This document shows, one piece after another, positions 36,049 through 44,255 of a stretch of 64,000 nt of DNA. Below the pieces are notes generated by a model. It was not told where the DNA came from, did not search any database, and worked only from the letters and a program-made list of their open reading frames with translations. Origin of the DNA: CAYNNQ01 sp964398785. Lineage in GTDB: Bacteria > Desulfobacterota > Desulfovibrionia > Desulfovibrionales > Desulfonatronovibrionaceae. The position numbers were made by a program, and so were the translations under genes. Each line of letters opens with the position of its first letter. Within the stretch, counting starts at the first letter, position 1. Where the stretch lies: assembly GCA_964398785.1 (NCBI GenBank), contig CAYNNQ010000007.1, forward strand, positions 1 to 64,000, read 5' to 3'.

Positions 36049-36390
36049 CTGAAAAAGGAAGATGGCAATGAAGGCGGGGCCCTCCCCAAGACAAGATTGG
36101 TTCTCTGAGAAAGGGAATGGATTTTTTGTATTCCCTTTGCCTGATCCTTTTAGTTGCCAACTTCTTGGTCTGGTACACAAAATTATATTTTGAGTGCCGG
36201 GCCTTTGGTGGAAAGGATCCAAAAGGATTAAACGCCAAAAATCCACGACTAGCGTTACCCTCTGCTTTGCAAGGTCTTTTCTCCCTGCTTCACTGTGCAG
36301 ACAGGGGGAGGGGAGATGTCAAAGAGTTAAAGGGGTTCCGGGATAAGGGGAGTCCAGTAATTTTAGGAAAAGAAAAGGGTCGGTTAAATT
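36049..36390. other. Non-coding leader region of pyc
   Basis: 342 bases. The first part holds a copy of the long-hairpin repeat (36113-36247). The rest carries no gene; an open frame from 36117 overlaps pyc and is made largely of the repeat. The pyc ribosome site is weak (AAAGGGTCGGTTAAATT before the ATG). Confidence 0.6.
36113..36247 (+). repeat. Long-hairpin repeat element, copy 1 (diverged)
   Basis: The left part has AATGGATTTTTTGTATTCCC and TTGCCTGATCCTTTTAGTTG; the right part has GGCCTTTGGTGGAAAGGATC then CCAAAAGGATTAAACGCC and AAAAATCCACGA. These correspond to the arms of the copies at 48998-49290 and 51270-51615. It is more diverged than those and the hairpin is imperfect. Confidence 0.5.
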
Positions 36391-39300
36391 ATGGAAGCTA
36401 AGAATTTTGAGGAGATCGTCCACGAGCTGAGGGGAAAGAAGATTCTGGTGGCCAATCGGGGGATTCCGGCCAGACGTCTGGTAAGATCCTTTTATGAGGT
36501 CTTCCAGGCAATTCCGGTTATGACCGCCACCCGGGGAGATATGACCGCCCCGGTGACCGCTGGTGCCCAGGAACTACTGTTATTGGGCGACGACCCTCAG
36601 GCCTACCTGGATGTGGACCGCATTATCTCCCGTGCAAAGAGCCTTGGGGTTGTGGCTATCCATCCGGGCTGGGGCTTTGTCTCCGAGGACTTTTCTTTTC
36701 CGGAAAAATGCCGCGAGCAGGGGTTGGTGTTCATTGGTCCAAAAGCGGATTCCATGAAAATCTTGGGTAATAAAGTGGCGGTGCGGGACTTGGCTAAAGA
36801 AGTCGGTGTGCCCGTGGTCCCAGGCTCGGAGAAGGCCGTGGATCTTGATCAGGCCCGGGATATAGCCGAGGATATTGGCTATCCGGTAATGCTTAAGGCC
36901 GAAGGGGGGGGAGGTGGTAGAGGCATTTATGAGGTATACAGACCGGAGCAAATGGAAGATGCATTTTCCAAGGCTTCTTCCCTGGCTCAGGCCTCCTTCG
37001 GCAATCCCCGCCTGTATATAGAAAAATTGCTTACTTCTGTTAGGCATATTGAAATACAGGTCATAGCGGATCAATGGGGGAATGTATTCGCTTTTGACGA
37101 ACGGGACTGCACCGTTCAGCGCAACCATCAGAAGCTTGTGGAGATAACCCCTTCACCCTGGCCCAAGATGACTGAAAGGCTGCGGGCCAATTTGAAAGAT
37201 TACGCCAGAAAACTGATTCGGGAAGCGGGATATTATTCCCTGGCCACTGTGGAATTTTTGGTGGATCAGGAAGGGATACCGTACCTGATCGAGGTAAATA
37301 CCCGGTTGCAGGTGGAACACGGGATTACCGAGTCCCGCTATGGTGTGGATCTGGTCGAGGAACAAGTGGCTATCGCCTTTGGTTCCCGGCTCCGTTTCAA
37401 CGACCGGGACACTCTGCCCAGCAATTATGCTATGCAGGTACGCATTAACTGTGAGGATCCCCAGGACGGTTTTGCTCCCAACGCAGGACTTATAAATAGA
37501 TATCAGAGTCCCGGAGGGCAGGGGGTACGCGTGGATTCCTGCATAGCCGCCGGCTATAATTTCCCCTCACAATACGATTCTGCCGCCGCCCTGCTTATAA
37601 CTTATGGTTGGACTTGGCGTAAGGTGCTCGGTGTAATGGAGCGGGCCTTGCAAGAATACATAATCGGGGGGGTGAAGACAACTATCCCCTTTCATTTGCG
37701 TATAATCCGGCATCCCAAGTTCCGTAGCGGGGACTTTGATACCAATTTCGTGCTCAATAGTCCGGAACTTATGGGGTACAGGGAAAAGGACCCGGAGGGA
37801 CTGCGGCTTTCCCGGCTGGCGGCTGAAATTTCGGCCAAGGGCTACAATCCGCATGTCCAATTGGGCGAGTACCGCGGATACCAAGACAAGCGCCTCGGCC
37901 CACTACACCCCGTACTTCCGGAGATAGATGAGAGTGAGCGTTTCCATAATCCTTACCCTGCCGGTGACCGGGACGCCCTTTTGGATTTTGTTCGGGACAG
38001 CGACTATGTGCATTTCACCGATACCACCACCCGGGACATCACTCAGTCCAATAGCGGAAACCGTTTCCGTCTGGCCGAGGATCGATTGATTGGGCCCTAT
38101 TTAGATGAAAGCGGCTTTTTCTCTTTGGAAAACGGGGGCGGGGCGCATTTCCATGTGGCCATGCTCGCCAATATGACTTATCCGTTTGCAGAGGCAGCGG
38201 AGTGGAACAGATTCGCTCCCCGGACCATGAAACAGATACTTATTCGTTCCACTAATGTCCTGGGATACAAGCCGCAGCCGAAAAACCTGATGCGGATGAC
38301 CGGGGAGATGATATGCGAGCATTACCATGTGATCCGTTGTTTTGACTTTTTGAACCATATTGAAAACATGCTCCCATTTGCGGAAGTGGCCTTAAGTAAT
38401 AAAGCCAATGTGTTTGAACCGGCGATTTCTCTTTCTTGGGCCGCCGGGTTTACAGTGGAGCATTACATCCAGGTGGTAGAGGATATACTCCGTGTTTGTG
38501 CCAGGGCTTCCGGTTTGTCTTCTTCTCAAATACAGAAATCCATTATCCTGGGGTTGAAAGATATGGCCGGAGTCTGTCCCCCGGCGTTTATGCGGGAGCT
38601 GGTGGGGACTGTGCGTAAAAAATATCCGGAATTGGTTGTCCACTACCATCGCCATTATACGGATGGTTTGTTTGTTCCTGCTGTGGCCGAGGCCGCCCAG
38701 GCGGGAGCACATATTGTGGATACCGCCATTGGGGCTTCCGTGCGCTGGTATGGCCAGGGGGAGGTGTTGTCCACGGCTGCTTATCTGGAAGAGCTGGGAC
38801 TCAAGACCAACCTGAACAAGGAAATGATTCGTAGATGCAATTTTGTGCTAAAGCAGGTCATGCCCTATTACGACAGTTATACAGCCCCGTATTTCCAGGG
38901 CATCGACTATGATGTGGTGCACCACGGCATGCCCGGCGGAGCGACTTCTTCCTCCCAGGAAGGAGCCATGCAGCAGGGGTATATACACCTGTTGCCTTAT
39001 ATGCTGCGCTTTTTGGCTGGTACCCGCCAGGTGGTTCGCTATCACGATGTAACCCCGGGGTCGCAGATTACCTGGAATACTGCGTTTTTGGCTGTGACCG
39101 GGGCGTACAAGAAGGGTGGTGAGCGGGAAGTGCGCCGTATCCTTGAGGTGCTGGAAAGAGTGGTTGCTTTTCCGGAAGAAGAACTGGACGAGCAGACCAA
39201 AGAAGACAGGCTGCTCTTGTATGGGGAAAGCAATGATGCCTTTCGGAATCTGCTTTTGGGAAAATTCGGACGCCTGCCCCTGGGATTCCCTCCGGATTGG

Positions 39301-40083
39301 GTCTACGAGAGCGCATTTGGGGAAGATTACAAGCAGGCCCTGGCCTCAAGGGTTGAGGATTCGCCTTTGTCCACTTTGGAGGATATGGATATCGAGGCGG
39401 AGAGAAAGAGTCTGAGTGAGTCCCTGGGCCGTGATCCCACGGAAGAGGAGTTGGTATTGTACTTGAATCATCCCGGAGATGCCCTGAAAACGGTGGAGTT
39501 TTGCCGCAAATACGGGGATGCAAACAATCTTCCCCTGCATGTCTGGTTTGAAGGCGCTTTGCCCGGAGAGGATATTTTTTTCGAGGACAGCTCGGGCAAA
39601 CCGCACCAGATGAATATCATGGATATCTCCGGAGTGGATAACTCCGGGCATTGCGTGGTGCGCTATTCGCTGGATTCGGAGTTTTTCTCTGCTAATATCA
39701 AGGTCTCCGAAATCCAAAGCGCCGGCGAAGAGGAAGTACCTCTCGCCGAAAAAAACGATCCCTATCAGGTTGGATCACCTTGCAACGGGGACTTGTGGGT
39801 AATGCATGTCCAACCTGGTGATGCGGTGCGCAAGGGGGAAGAGCTTTTTAATATTTCGGTCATGAAGCAGGAAAAGGCGGTTTTGGCTCCGGTGGACGGG
39901 GTGGTACGCCAGGTGCGCAAATTTGCCAATTATCAGAGCGATCGCAGGATGGTTCCCGTGCAGGAGGGAGAACTCTTGATCATCTTGGCTCCGGCAAGTG
40001 GGGCATGCCCGGAATGCGGGTATCAACTGGAAGGGAACGCTATGAACTTTTGCCCCCAGTGTGGAGCAAAGCAAAGCCAATAA
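36391..40083 (+). CDS. pyc: Pyruvate carboxylase with C-terminal zinc ribbon
   Basis: 1230 residues. Biotin carboxylase (about 1-460; HPGWGFVSED, a Gly-rich KAEGGGGGRG loop, EVNTRLQVEHGITE), carboxyltransferase barrel (about 545-815; DTTTRD, LKDMAGVCPP with the Lys that is carbamylated in the family, HYHRHYTDG), PYC/OADA domain (about 830-1040) and biotinyl carrier (about 1125-1195). The biotinyl lysine should be K1159, in SVMKQEKA rather than the usual AMKM. The carboxyltransferase motifs are divergent from textbook enzymes. After the carrier a short zinc ribbon (C1206, C1209, C1221, C1224) closes the protein, an addition I do not know from characterised enzymes. It makes oxaloacetate from pyruvate, and with the PEP synthase-like gene downstream forms an anaplerotic pair. 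A strong hairpin follows the stop. Confidence 0.93.
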   Translation: MEAKNFEEIVHELRGKKILVANRGIPARRLVRSFYEVFQAIPVMTATRGDMTAPVTAGAQELLLLGDDPQAYLDVDRIISRAKSLGVVAIHPGWGFVSEDFSFPEKCREQGLVFIGPKADSMKILGNKVAVRDLAKEVGVPVVPGSEKAVDLDQARDIAEDIGYPVMLKAEGGGGGRGIYEVYRPEQMEDAFSKASSLAQASFGNPRLYIEKLLTSVRHIEIQVIADQWGNVFAFDERDCTVQRNHQKLVEITPSPWPKMTERLRANLKDYARKLIREAGYYSLATVEFLVDQEGIPYLIEVNTRLQVEHGITESRYGVDLVEEQVAIAFGSRLRFNDRDTLPSNYAMQVRINCEDPQDGFAPNAGLINRYQSPGGQGVRVDSCIAAGYNFPSQYDSAAALLITYGWTWRKVLGVMERALQEYIIGGVKTTIPFHLRIIRHPKFRSGDFDTNFVLNSPELMGYREKDPEGLRLSRLAAEISAKGYNPHVQLGEYRGYQDKRLGPLHPVLPEIDESERFHNPYPAGDRDALLDFVRDSDYVHFTDTTTRDITQSNSGNRFRLAEDRLIGPYLDESGFFSLENGGGAHFHVAMLANMTYPFAEAAEWNRFAPRTMKQILIRSTNVLGYKPQPKNLMRMTGEMICEHYHVIRCFDFLNHIENMLPFAEVALSNKANVFEPAISLSWAAGFTVEHYIQVVEDILRVCARASGLSSSQIQKSIILGLKDMAGVCPPAFMRELVGTVRKKYPELVVHYHRHYTDGLFVPAVAEAAQAGAHIVDTAIGASVRWYGQGEVLSTAAYLEELGLKTNLNKEMIRRCNFVLKQVMPYYDSYTAPYFQGIDYDVVHHGMPGGATSSSQEGAMQQGYIHLLPYMLRFLAGTRQVVRYHDVTPGSQITWNTAFLAVTGAYKKGGEREVRRILEVLERVVAFPEEELDEQTKEDRLLLYGESNDAFRNLLLGKFGRLPLGFPPDWVYESAFGEDYKQALASRVEDSPLSTLEDMDIEAERKSLSESLGRDPTEEELVLYLNHPGDALKTVEFCRKYGDANNLPLHVWFEGALPGEDIFFEDSSGKPHQMNIMDISGVDNSGHCVVRYSLDSEFFSANIKVSEIQSAGEEEVPLAEKNDPYQVGSPCNGDLWVMHVQPGDAVRKGEELFNISVMKQEKAVLAPVDGVVRQVRKFANYQSDRRMVPVQEGELLIILAPASGACPECGYQLEGNAMNFCPQCGAKQSQ

Positions 40084-40109
40084 TCCCTTGGGAATAATTT
40101 ATAGATACT

Positions 40110-40151
40110 TAGTTTCCATCCGGAAATTTTTGAATTTCCGGATGGAAACTA
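40110..40151. repeat. Perfect 18 bp palindromic hairpin after pyc
   Basis: Arms 40110-40127 and 40134-40151 are fully complementary (TAGTTTCCATCCGGAAAT on the left) around a 6-base loop TTTTGA. No T-run follows, so it is not a standard terminator, though it would protect the pyc 3' end. Its centre is the palindrome seen at 2167 and 63220. Its outer arm sequence recurs at 63002 (TAGTTTCCATCCG) and 54729 (ATTTCCGGATGGAAAC). Confidence 0.85.
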
Positions 40152-40570
40152 CCTAGGGGACTTGGCTTTCCGAGAGAGCAAAGGAAATCCACACCAAACG
40201 TAGAGCACCCGGAAACCTCAAGGAAAGCGAAAGCCCGTAAATACCCTGAACCGAGGTGTGTATAACCCAGGTTTTTAGGTTGACTATCTGGCAGTTAAAA
40301 TATTACTGCTTATAAAGTTAGATAAATGTTTGGGTAACTTTTTGTTATGATTGAAAATTAATTTTTTGTTCCTAAAGGCCCTTGTGATTGCTGTTTATGT
40401 AAGCAGAACGGGAGAGCCGGTTCGAAGGAACAATTTTTTGTTTGGCAGATAATGTTGGAGGTGATTCCGAGTTAGGGGGGATCCGGGAGACCGAGAAGCA
40501 GGAATCAGCCCGGGGGCGCGCATTTAGATTGCCGCTGCCGTAATTCAGAACTTGTCTAAAGGAGATTTAG
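40152..40570. other. Long non-coding leader between pyc and the PEP synthase-like gene
   Basis: 419 bases without a gene. GGCTTTC (40163-40169) can pair with GAAAGCC (near 40226-40234), and CACACC (near 40191) with GGTGTG (near 40255), so the first 110 bases could form a multi-branched RNA. Further on is a terminator-like structure (40366-40439). The part just before the start is G-rich and ends with AAAGGAGATTTAG. No known riboswitch class was recognised with confidence. Confidence 0.5.
40366..40439 (+). terminator. Terminator-like structure upstream of the PEP synthase-like gene
   Basis: TTGTTCCT (40366-40373) pairs with AGGAACAA (40426-40433), enclosing smaller helices, and a TTTTTT run follows immediately (40434-40439). 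It would end transcripts from pyc, or act as an attenuator for the downstream gene 131 bases later. Confidence 0.5.
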
Positions 40571-43500
40571 ATGGCCGCAACTCAAGGTAAAGGAAAGGAA
40601 AGTCCGAAAAATAAGAGCAGCAAGATGGACAAGCTGAAAAAGCAGCTGGTCCTGACCGGTCAGGAGATCAAGGATATAGGGGAAGAGGCTGAACTGCTCG
40701 TTGGGGGTAAGAACTACAACACAGCCATAATAAGCACGGTGGAAAATATCCGAGCACCGCAATTTCGGGCTATTTCCTCTCTGGCATTTCATAAAGTACT
40801 GGACGAGACCAAAGTCCATGCCTCGGCGATTCGTTCTACCGTGGACAAGGAGTATGATAGTATTGACTGGGCGGATTCGGAGATAAACAAGGATCCGGAT
40901 TTCTTAAAGAAGTTCGTGCGCAGAGTTGCGAAAAAGATTCGGGAAAAGCCGGATGACAAGGGACGTCAGACCACTTTGCGCACGTTTATAAACAACGTTG
41001 TGGAAGGTTTCGCCGTATCCCCGGAGGGGATCGATCAGCTGCGCAAGAGGTCGGTGCTGGTGCAAACAGCCATTTTATCGGTGGATTTGCCCGATGATGT
41101 ACGCAAAGCTGTGCGTGAGGCCTATTCCAATATATGCAAGGAGGCTGGACGGGAAAAATTGCCCGTGGCCGTGCGTTCTTCCGCTGCTGGCGAGGACAGC
41201 CGTAAAAAGGCCTTTGCCGGATTACAGGATACCTATTTGAATATTGTGGGCGAGGAAGAGGCGGTGGAGGCCTATCACTGGAACTGTGCCTCTGCCTATA
41301 ATCTACGAAGCATGACCTATCGCCGTGAGGCTATACTGGATGCGGTGAACAGAGCGGAAAACACCGGAGATAATTCCATTGCCACCAAGGCCAAGAAGGA
41401 ATGGTCCATAGAGAACACTTCTCTCTCTGTCTGCATAATGCGCATGATAAATCCGGTGATTTCCGGGACCGCTTTTTCCGCGGACACCGCAACCGGCTGC
41501 AGGGGAACCGACCGCAAGGACCTGGTTTCCATAGATGCCAGTTACGGTTTGGGAGAAGCCGTGGTCAGCGGGATGGTCACTCCGGATAAATTCTATGTGT
41601 TTCAGCGTGATGACGGGGAAGAAGTAGTCATCCGGCATATGGGGTACAAAGATAAAAAGATTATTTACGACAAAACGGGCACCGGGACTATAGTGGAAGA
41701 TGTGGACAGCGCTTGGGTCAGCCGCTGGTCTCTTTCTCTGGCCCAGGCGGAAACCGTGGCCAAGGGTGTTCGGGCCATTAGCCAGGCTTATGAAGGCATG
41801 ATAATGGATACCGAATTTTGCATGGACAAGTGGGACAGGCTATGGTTCGTGCAGGCCCGCCCGGAGACACGCTGGAACGAGGAATTTTCCAAGCACCCGC
41901 ACACCATATTCATGCGCCGCATGGAAGTTAACCCCCAGGCCCTGAATGATGCAGAGGTTATTATTGAGGGCAACGGGGCCTCCCGGGGAGCTGGCCAGGG
42001 CAATGTGCGCTTTTTGCGCTCTGCCCTGGAGCTTAACAAGATAAACAAGGGCGATATTCTCGCCGCGGATCGGACCGATCCGGATATGGTACCGGGAATG
42101 CGGATCGCATCGGCCATAATGGCTGATGCCGGGGGGGACACCAGTCACGCTGCCATTACTTCCCGGGAACTGGGTATCCCCGCGGTTATCGGGATCAAGC
42201 GCCTGGAGGTCCTGCGCGCCCTGGATGGCCAGGAAGTTACCGTGGATGGATCCCGGGGACTGGTATACAAGGGTCTTATGCCCCTGGAAGAGGTGGGGGG
42301 CGAAATAGATGTAAGCCAGCTCCCGGCTACCCGGACCAAGGTGGGTCTTATTCTGGCCGATGTTGGGCAGGCCCTGTTTCTGTCCCGCTTGCGGGAAGTA
42401 CCGGATTTCGAGGTAGGGCTTTTGCGCGCGGAATTTTTGCTGGGCAATATAGGTGTCCATCCGCTGGCCTTGGAGGCCTACGATAATGGCACACTGGAAA
42501 ATGTGGTCCGTAAAAAGCTCTCCGATATGGAAGAAGAGCTGTCCAAAATAGTCAAGGATCAGCTTGCTGAGGGCATAATCTCTTTTGATCTGCCCCTGCG
42601 CAAGTATGTGGGGCTAGTCACTGGTCTGGCCCAGGAGACCCAGGCCCTGACCGATCAGACCGGAGCCAAGGGCACGGACGAAGTCTTGGCTATCCATCGC
42701 CGTATGCGGGAGCTGGAGCATAAATGGGATGAGCATCTGGATCTGGCTACTAAGCAAATGGAAACGCTCAAGACTTCCACTGATCTAAAAGAGCATGTAG
42801 CCATAATAATGGGCTATGAAGACGAGCGCATGCTTTTGGGTAATGATCCGGAAGAGAGACAGCGCAAACAGGAGATAGAGGACAATGTTAACCGCAAGGT
42901 GAAAGAGATTGAAAATGACCCCTTTGTTCAGGATCTTTTTCAGCGTATAAGATCATTGCGGGAAGAAGTGGCCATGAAGGTCAGCTTGAAAAAGGATATG
43001 GATGACGTGCGCAATCTGCCCCAAAAGATTGCCGACAATTTGCGCCTCAAAGGATACCGGAGCGGAAAAGAGCTATATGTTCAGACTTTGGCTCAGGGAC
43101 TGGCCCTTTTCGCTATGGCCTTTTACGGCAAGGACATAATTTATCGGACCACCGATTATAAAACCAACGAATATCGTAATCTGGTTGGCGGGATGCTCTT
43201 TGAAGGCCAGGAAGACAATCCCATGCTCGGATACCGGGGAGTGGCCAGGGATGTCCACGATTGGGAAGTGGATGCATTCAAGCAGGCCCGCGGGGCATTC
43301 GGGGGAAAGAATCTGCATCTTATGCTTCCCTTTGTCCGTACTTTGGAGGAAGGGCGGAGCATGCGTAGTTACCTGGCCAATGTGCACAATCTGCGTTCCG
43401 GAGAAGACGGGCTGAAGATTATTTTGATGTCCGAGATACCGAGCAATGCTGTTTTGGCCAAACAGTTCATCCAAGAGTTCGATGGTTTTTCCATTGGTTC

Positions 43501-44140
43501 CAATGACATGACCCAGCTCGTACTCGGTACTGACCGGGACAACTCCCTGCTCGGGCACATTTATGACGAGGAAGATCCGGCAGTGATCTGGGCTATCCTC
43601 GTGACCATATTCACCGGGCAAAAGTACGGCAAGAAAGTGGGCTTCTGCGGTCAGGGTGTTTCCAACAGCAAAATACTTCGCGGATTAGTCTGTATAGCCG
43701 GGATTGTTTCCGCATCCGTGGTTCCAGATACCTACGCCCAGACTAAATACGACATAGCCGAGATTGAGAAAGAGGACATATCTCTAAAGGAACTGGGGAA
43801 ATGGGTGCAGCAGCAGCATCTAAACAATCTGCACGCCCTGCTTGAGGAGTATAATTACGGCCATATCCTGAAGAAGCATTCCTCGGCCTCTGATCTCCAG
43901 GAGTGGTACGATGGGGAATTGGCTAGATTGCAGGATCAGTTGCATGCCAATCTGGGCTCGACCAAGGAAGACTTTTATCGCCAAGAGCTCAGTAATTTCC
44001 GTAAGAAGTTCCATAAGCCGGTTATATATTCCAATTGGGATTGGGATTCTACTGTATGGGATGCCCTGAATCAGGCCGGTTTTGCCAGCTTCGAAGAGCA
44101 GGAAAAAGCCAAAGAAGCGCAGATAAAGATGTTTTGCTAA
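40571..44140 (+). CDS. Extra-long PEP synthase / pyruvate phosphate dikinase-like enzyme
   Basis: 1189 residues, against about 790 for E. coli PpsA. A Lys-rich N terminus (1-25), ATP-grasp region (about 50-440; VRSSAAGEDS, DTYLNIVG, FVQARPETRW), swivelling phospho-His domain (about 465-560) with H526 in GGDTSHAAITSRELG, and a PEP-binding barrel. The barrel has LLRAEFLLGNIGVHPLA, then an inserted helical, charged segment of about 200 residues (650-850), then YRTTDYKTNEYRNLVGG, MLGYRGVARD, GSNDMTQLVLGTDRDNS and the catalytic Cys in FCGQGVSN. A further 100 residues extend the C terminus. It should convert pyruvate and ATP to PEP, AMP and phosphate; the insert and tail may add a regulatory or partner-binding role. 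The start follows AAAGGAGATTTAG. Confidence 0.88.
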   Translation: MAATQGKGKESPKNKSSKMDKLKKQLVLTGQEIKDIGEEAELLVGGKNYNTAIISTVENIRAPQFRAISSLAFHKVLDETKVHASAIRSTVDKEYDSIDWADSEINKDPDFLKKFVRRVAKKIREKPDDKGRQTTLRTFINNVVEGFAVSPEGIDQLRKRSVLVQTAILSVDLPDDVRKAVREAYSNICKEAGREKLPVAVRSSAAGEDSRKKAFAGLQDTYLNIVGEEEAVEAYHWNCASAYNLRSMTYRREAILDAVNRAENTGDNSIATKAKKEWSIENTSLSVCIMRMINPVISGTAFSADTATGCRGTDRKDLVSIDASYGLGEAVVSGMVTPDKFYVFQRDDGEEVVIRHMGYKDKKIIYDKTGTGTIVEDVDSAWVSRWSLSLAQAETVAKGVRAISQAYEGMIMDTEFCMDKWDRLWFVQARPETRWNEEFSKHPHTIFMRRMEVNPQALNDAEVIIEGNGASRGAGQGNVRFLRSALELNKINKGDILAADRTDPDMVPGMRIASAIMADAGGDTSHAAITSRELGIPAVIGIKRLEVLRALDGQEVTVDGSRGLVYKGLMPLEEVGGEIDVSQLPATRTKVGLILADVGQALFLSRLREVPDFEVGLLRAEFLLGNIGVHPLALEAYDNGTLENVVRKKLSDMEEELSKIVKDQLAEGIISFDLPLRKYVGLVTGLAQETQALTDQTGAKGTDEVLAIHRRMRELEHKWDEHLDLATKQMETLKTSTDLKEHVAIIMGYEDERMLLGNDPEERQRKQEIEDNVNRKVKEIENDPFVQDLFQRIRSLREEVAMKVSLKKDMDDVRNLPQKIADNLRLKGYRSGKELYVQTLAQGLALFAMAFYGKDIIYRTTDYKTNEYRNLVGGMLFEGQEDNPMLGYRGVARDVHDWEVDAFKQARGAFGGKNLHLMLPFVRTLEEGRSMRSYLANVHNLRSGEDGLKIILMSEIPSNAVLAKQFIQEFDGFSIGSNDMTQLVLGTDRDNSLLGHIYDEEDPAVIWAILVTIFTGQKYGKKVGFCGQGVSNSKILRGLVCIAGIVSASVVPDTYAQTKYDIAEIEKEDISLKELGKWVQQQHLNNLHALLEEYNYGHILKKHSSASDLQEWYDGELARLQDQLHANLGSTKEDFYRQELSNFRKKFHKPVIYSNWDWDSTVWDALNQAGFASFEEQEKAKEAQIKMFC

Positions 44141-44169
44141 CCCTGTAGCTTAGTTTAAGCTTTTCAAAT

Positions 44170-44205
44170 GCCCGGTACTGAAGCTACTTGGTTTGAGTGC
44201 CGGGC
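44170..44205 (+). terminator. Terminator after the PEP synthase-like gene
   Basis: GCCCGGTACT (44170-44179) pairs with AGTGCCGGGC (44196-44205), one G:T pair, 16-base loop, followed by GCTAACTTTTGG. The tail is only a short T-run, so efficiency may be moderate. Confidence 0.6.
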
Positions 44206-44255
44206 GCTAACTTTTGGTCCCTTTAAAAAGATTTATTTTCAGTAGGTTGTATCTT

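Noticed and set aside
36117..36401. 94-codon frame with a hydrophobic start, overlapping the pyc start
   Set aside because: Most of it lies in a copy of the long-hairpin repeat and it overlaps pyc by 11 bases; no ribosome site.
40150..40265. Guanidine-I/ykkC-type riboswitch
   Set aside because: CTAGGG and CCGAGAGAGC pieces recall the class, but the conserved ACACGG and AAAAGCCCGGGAGA parts are not present in order. Kept only as an unassigned structured region.
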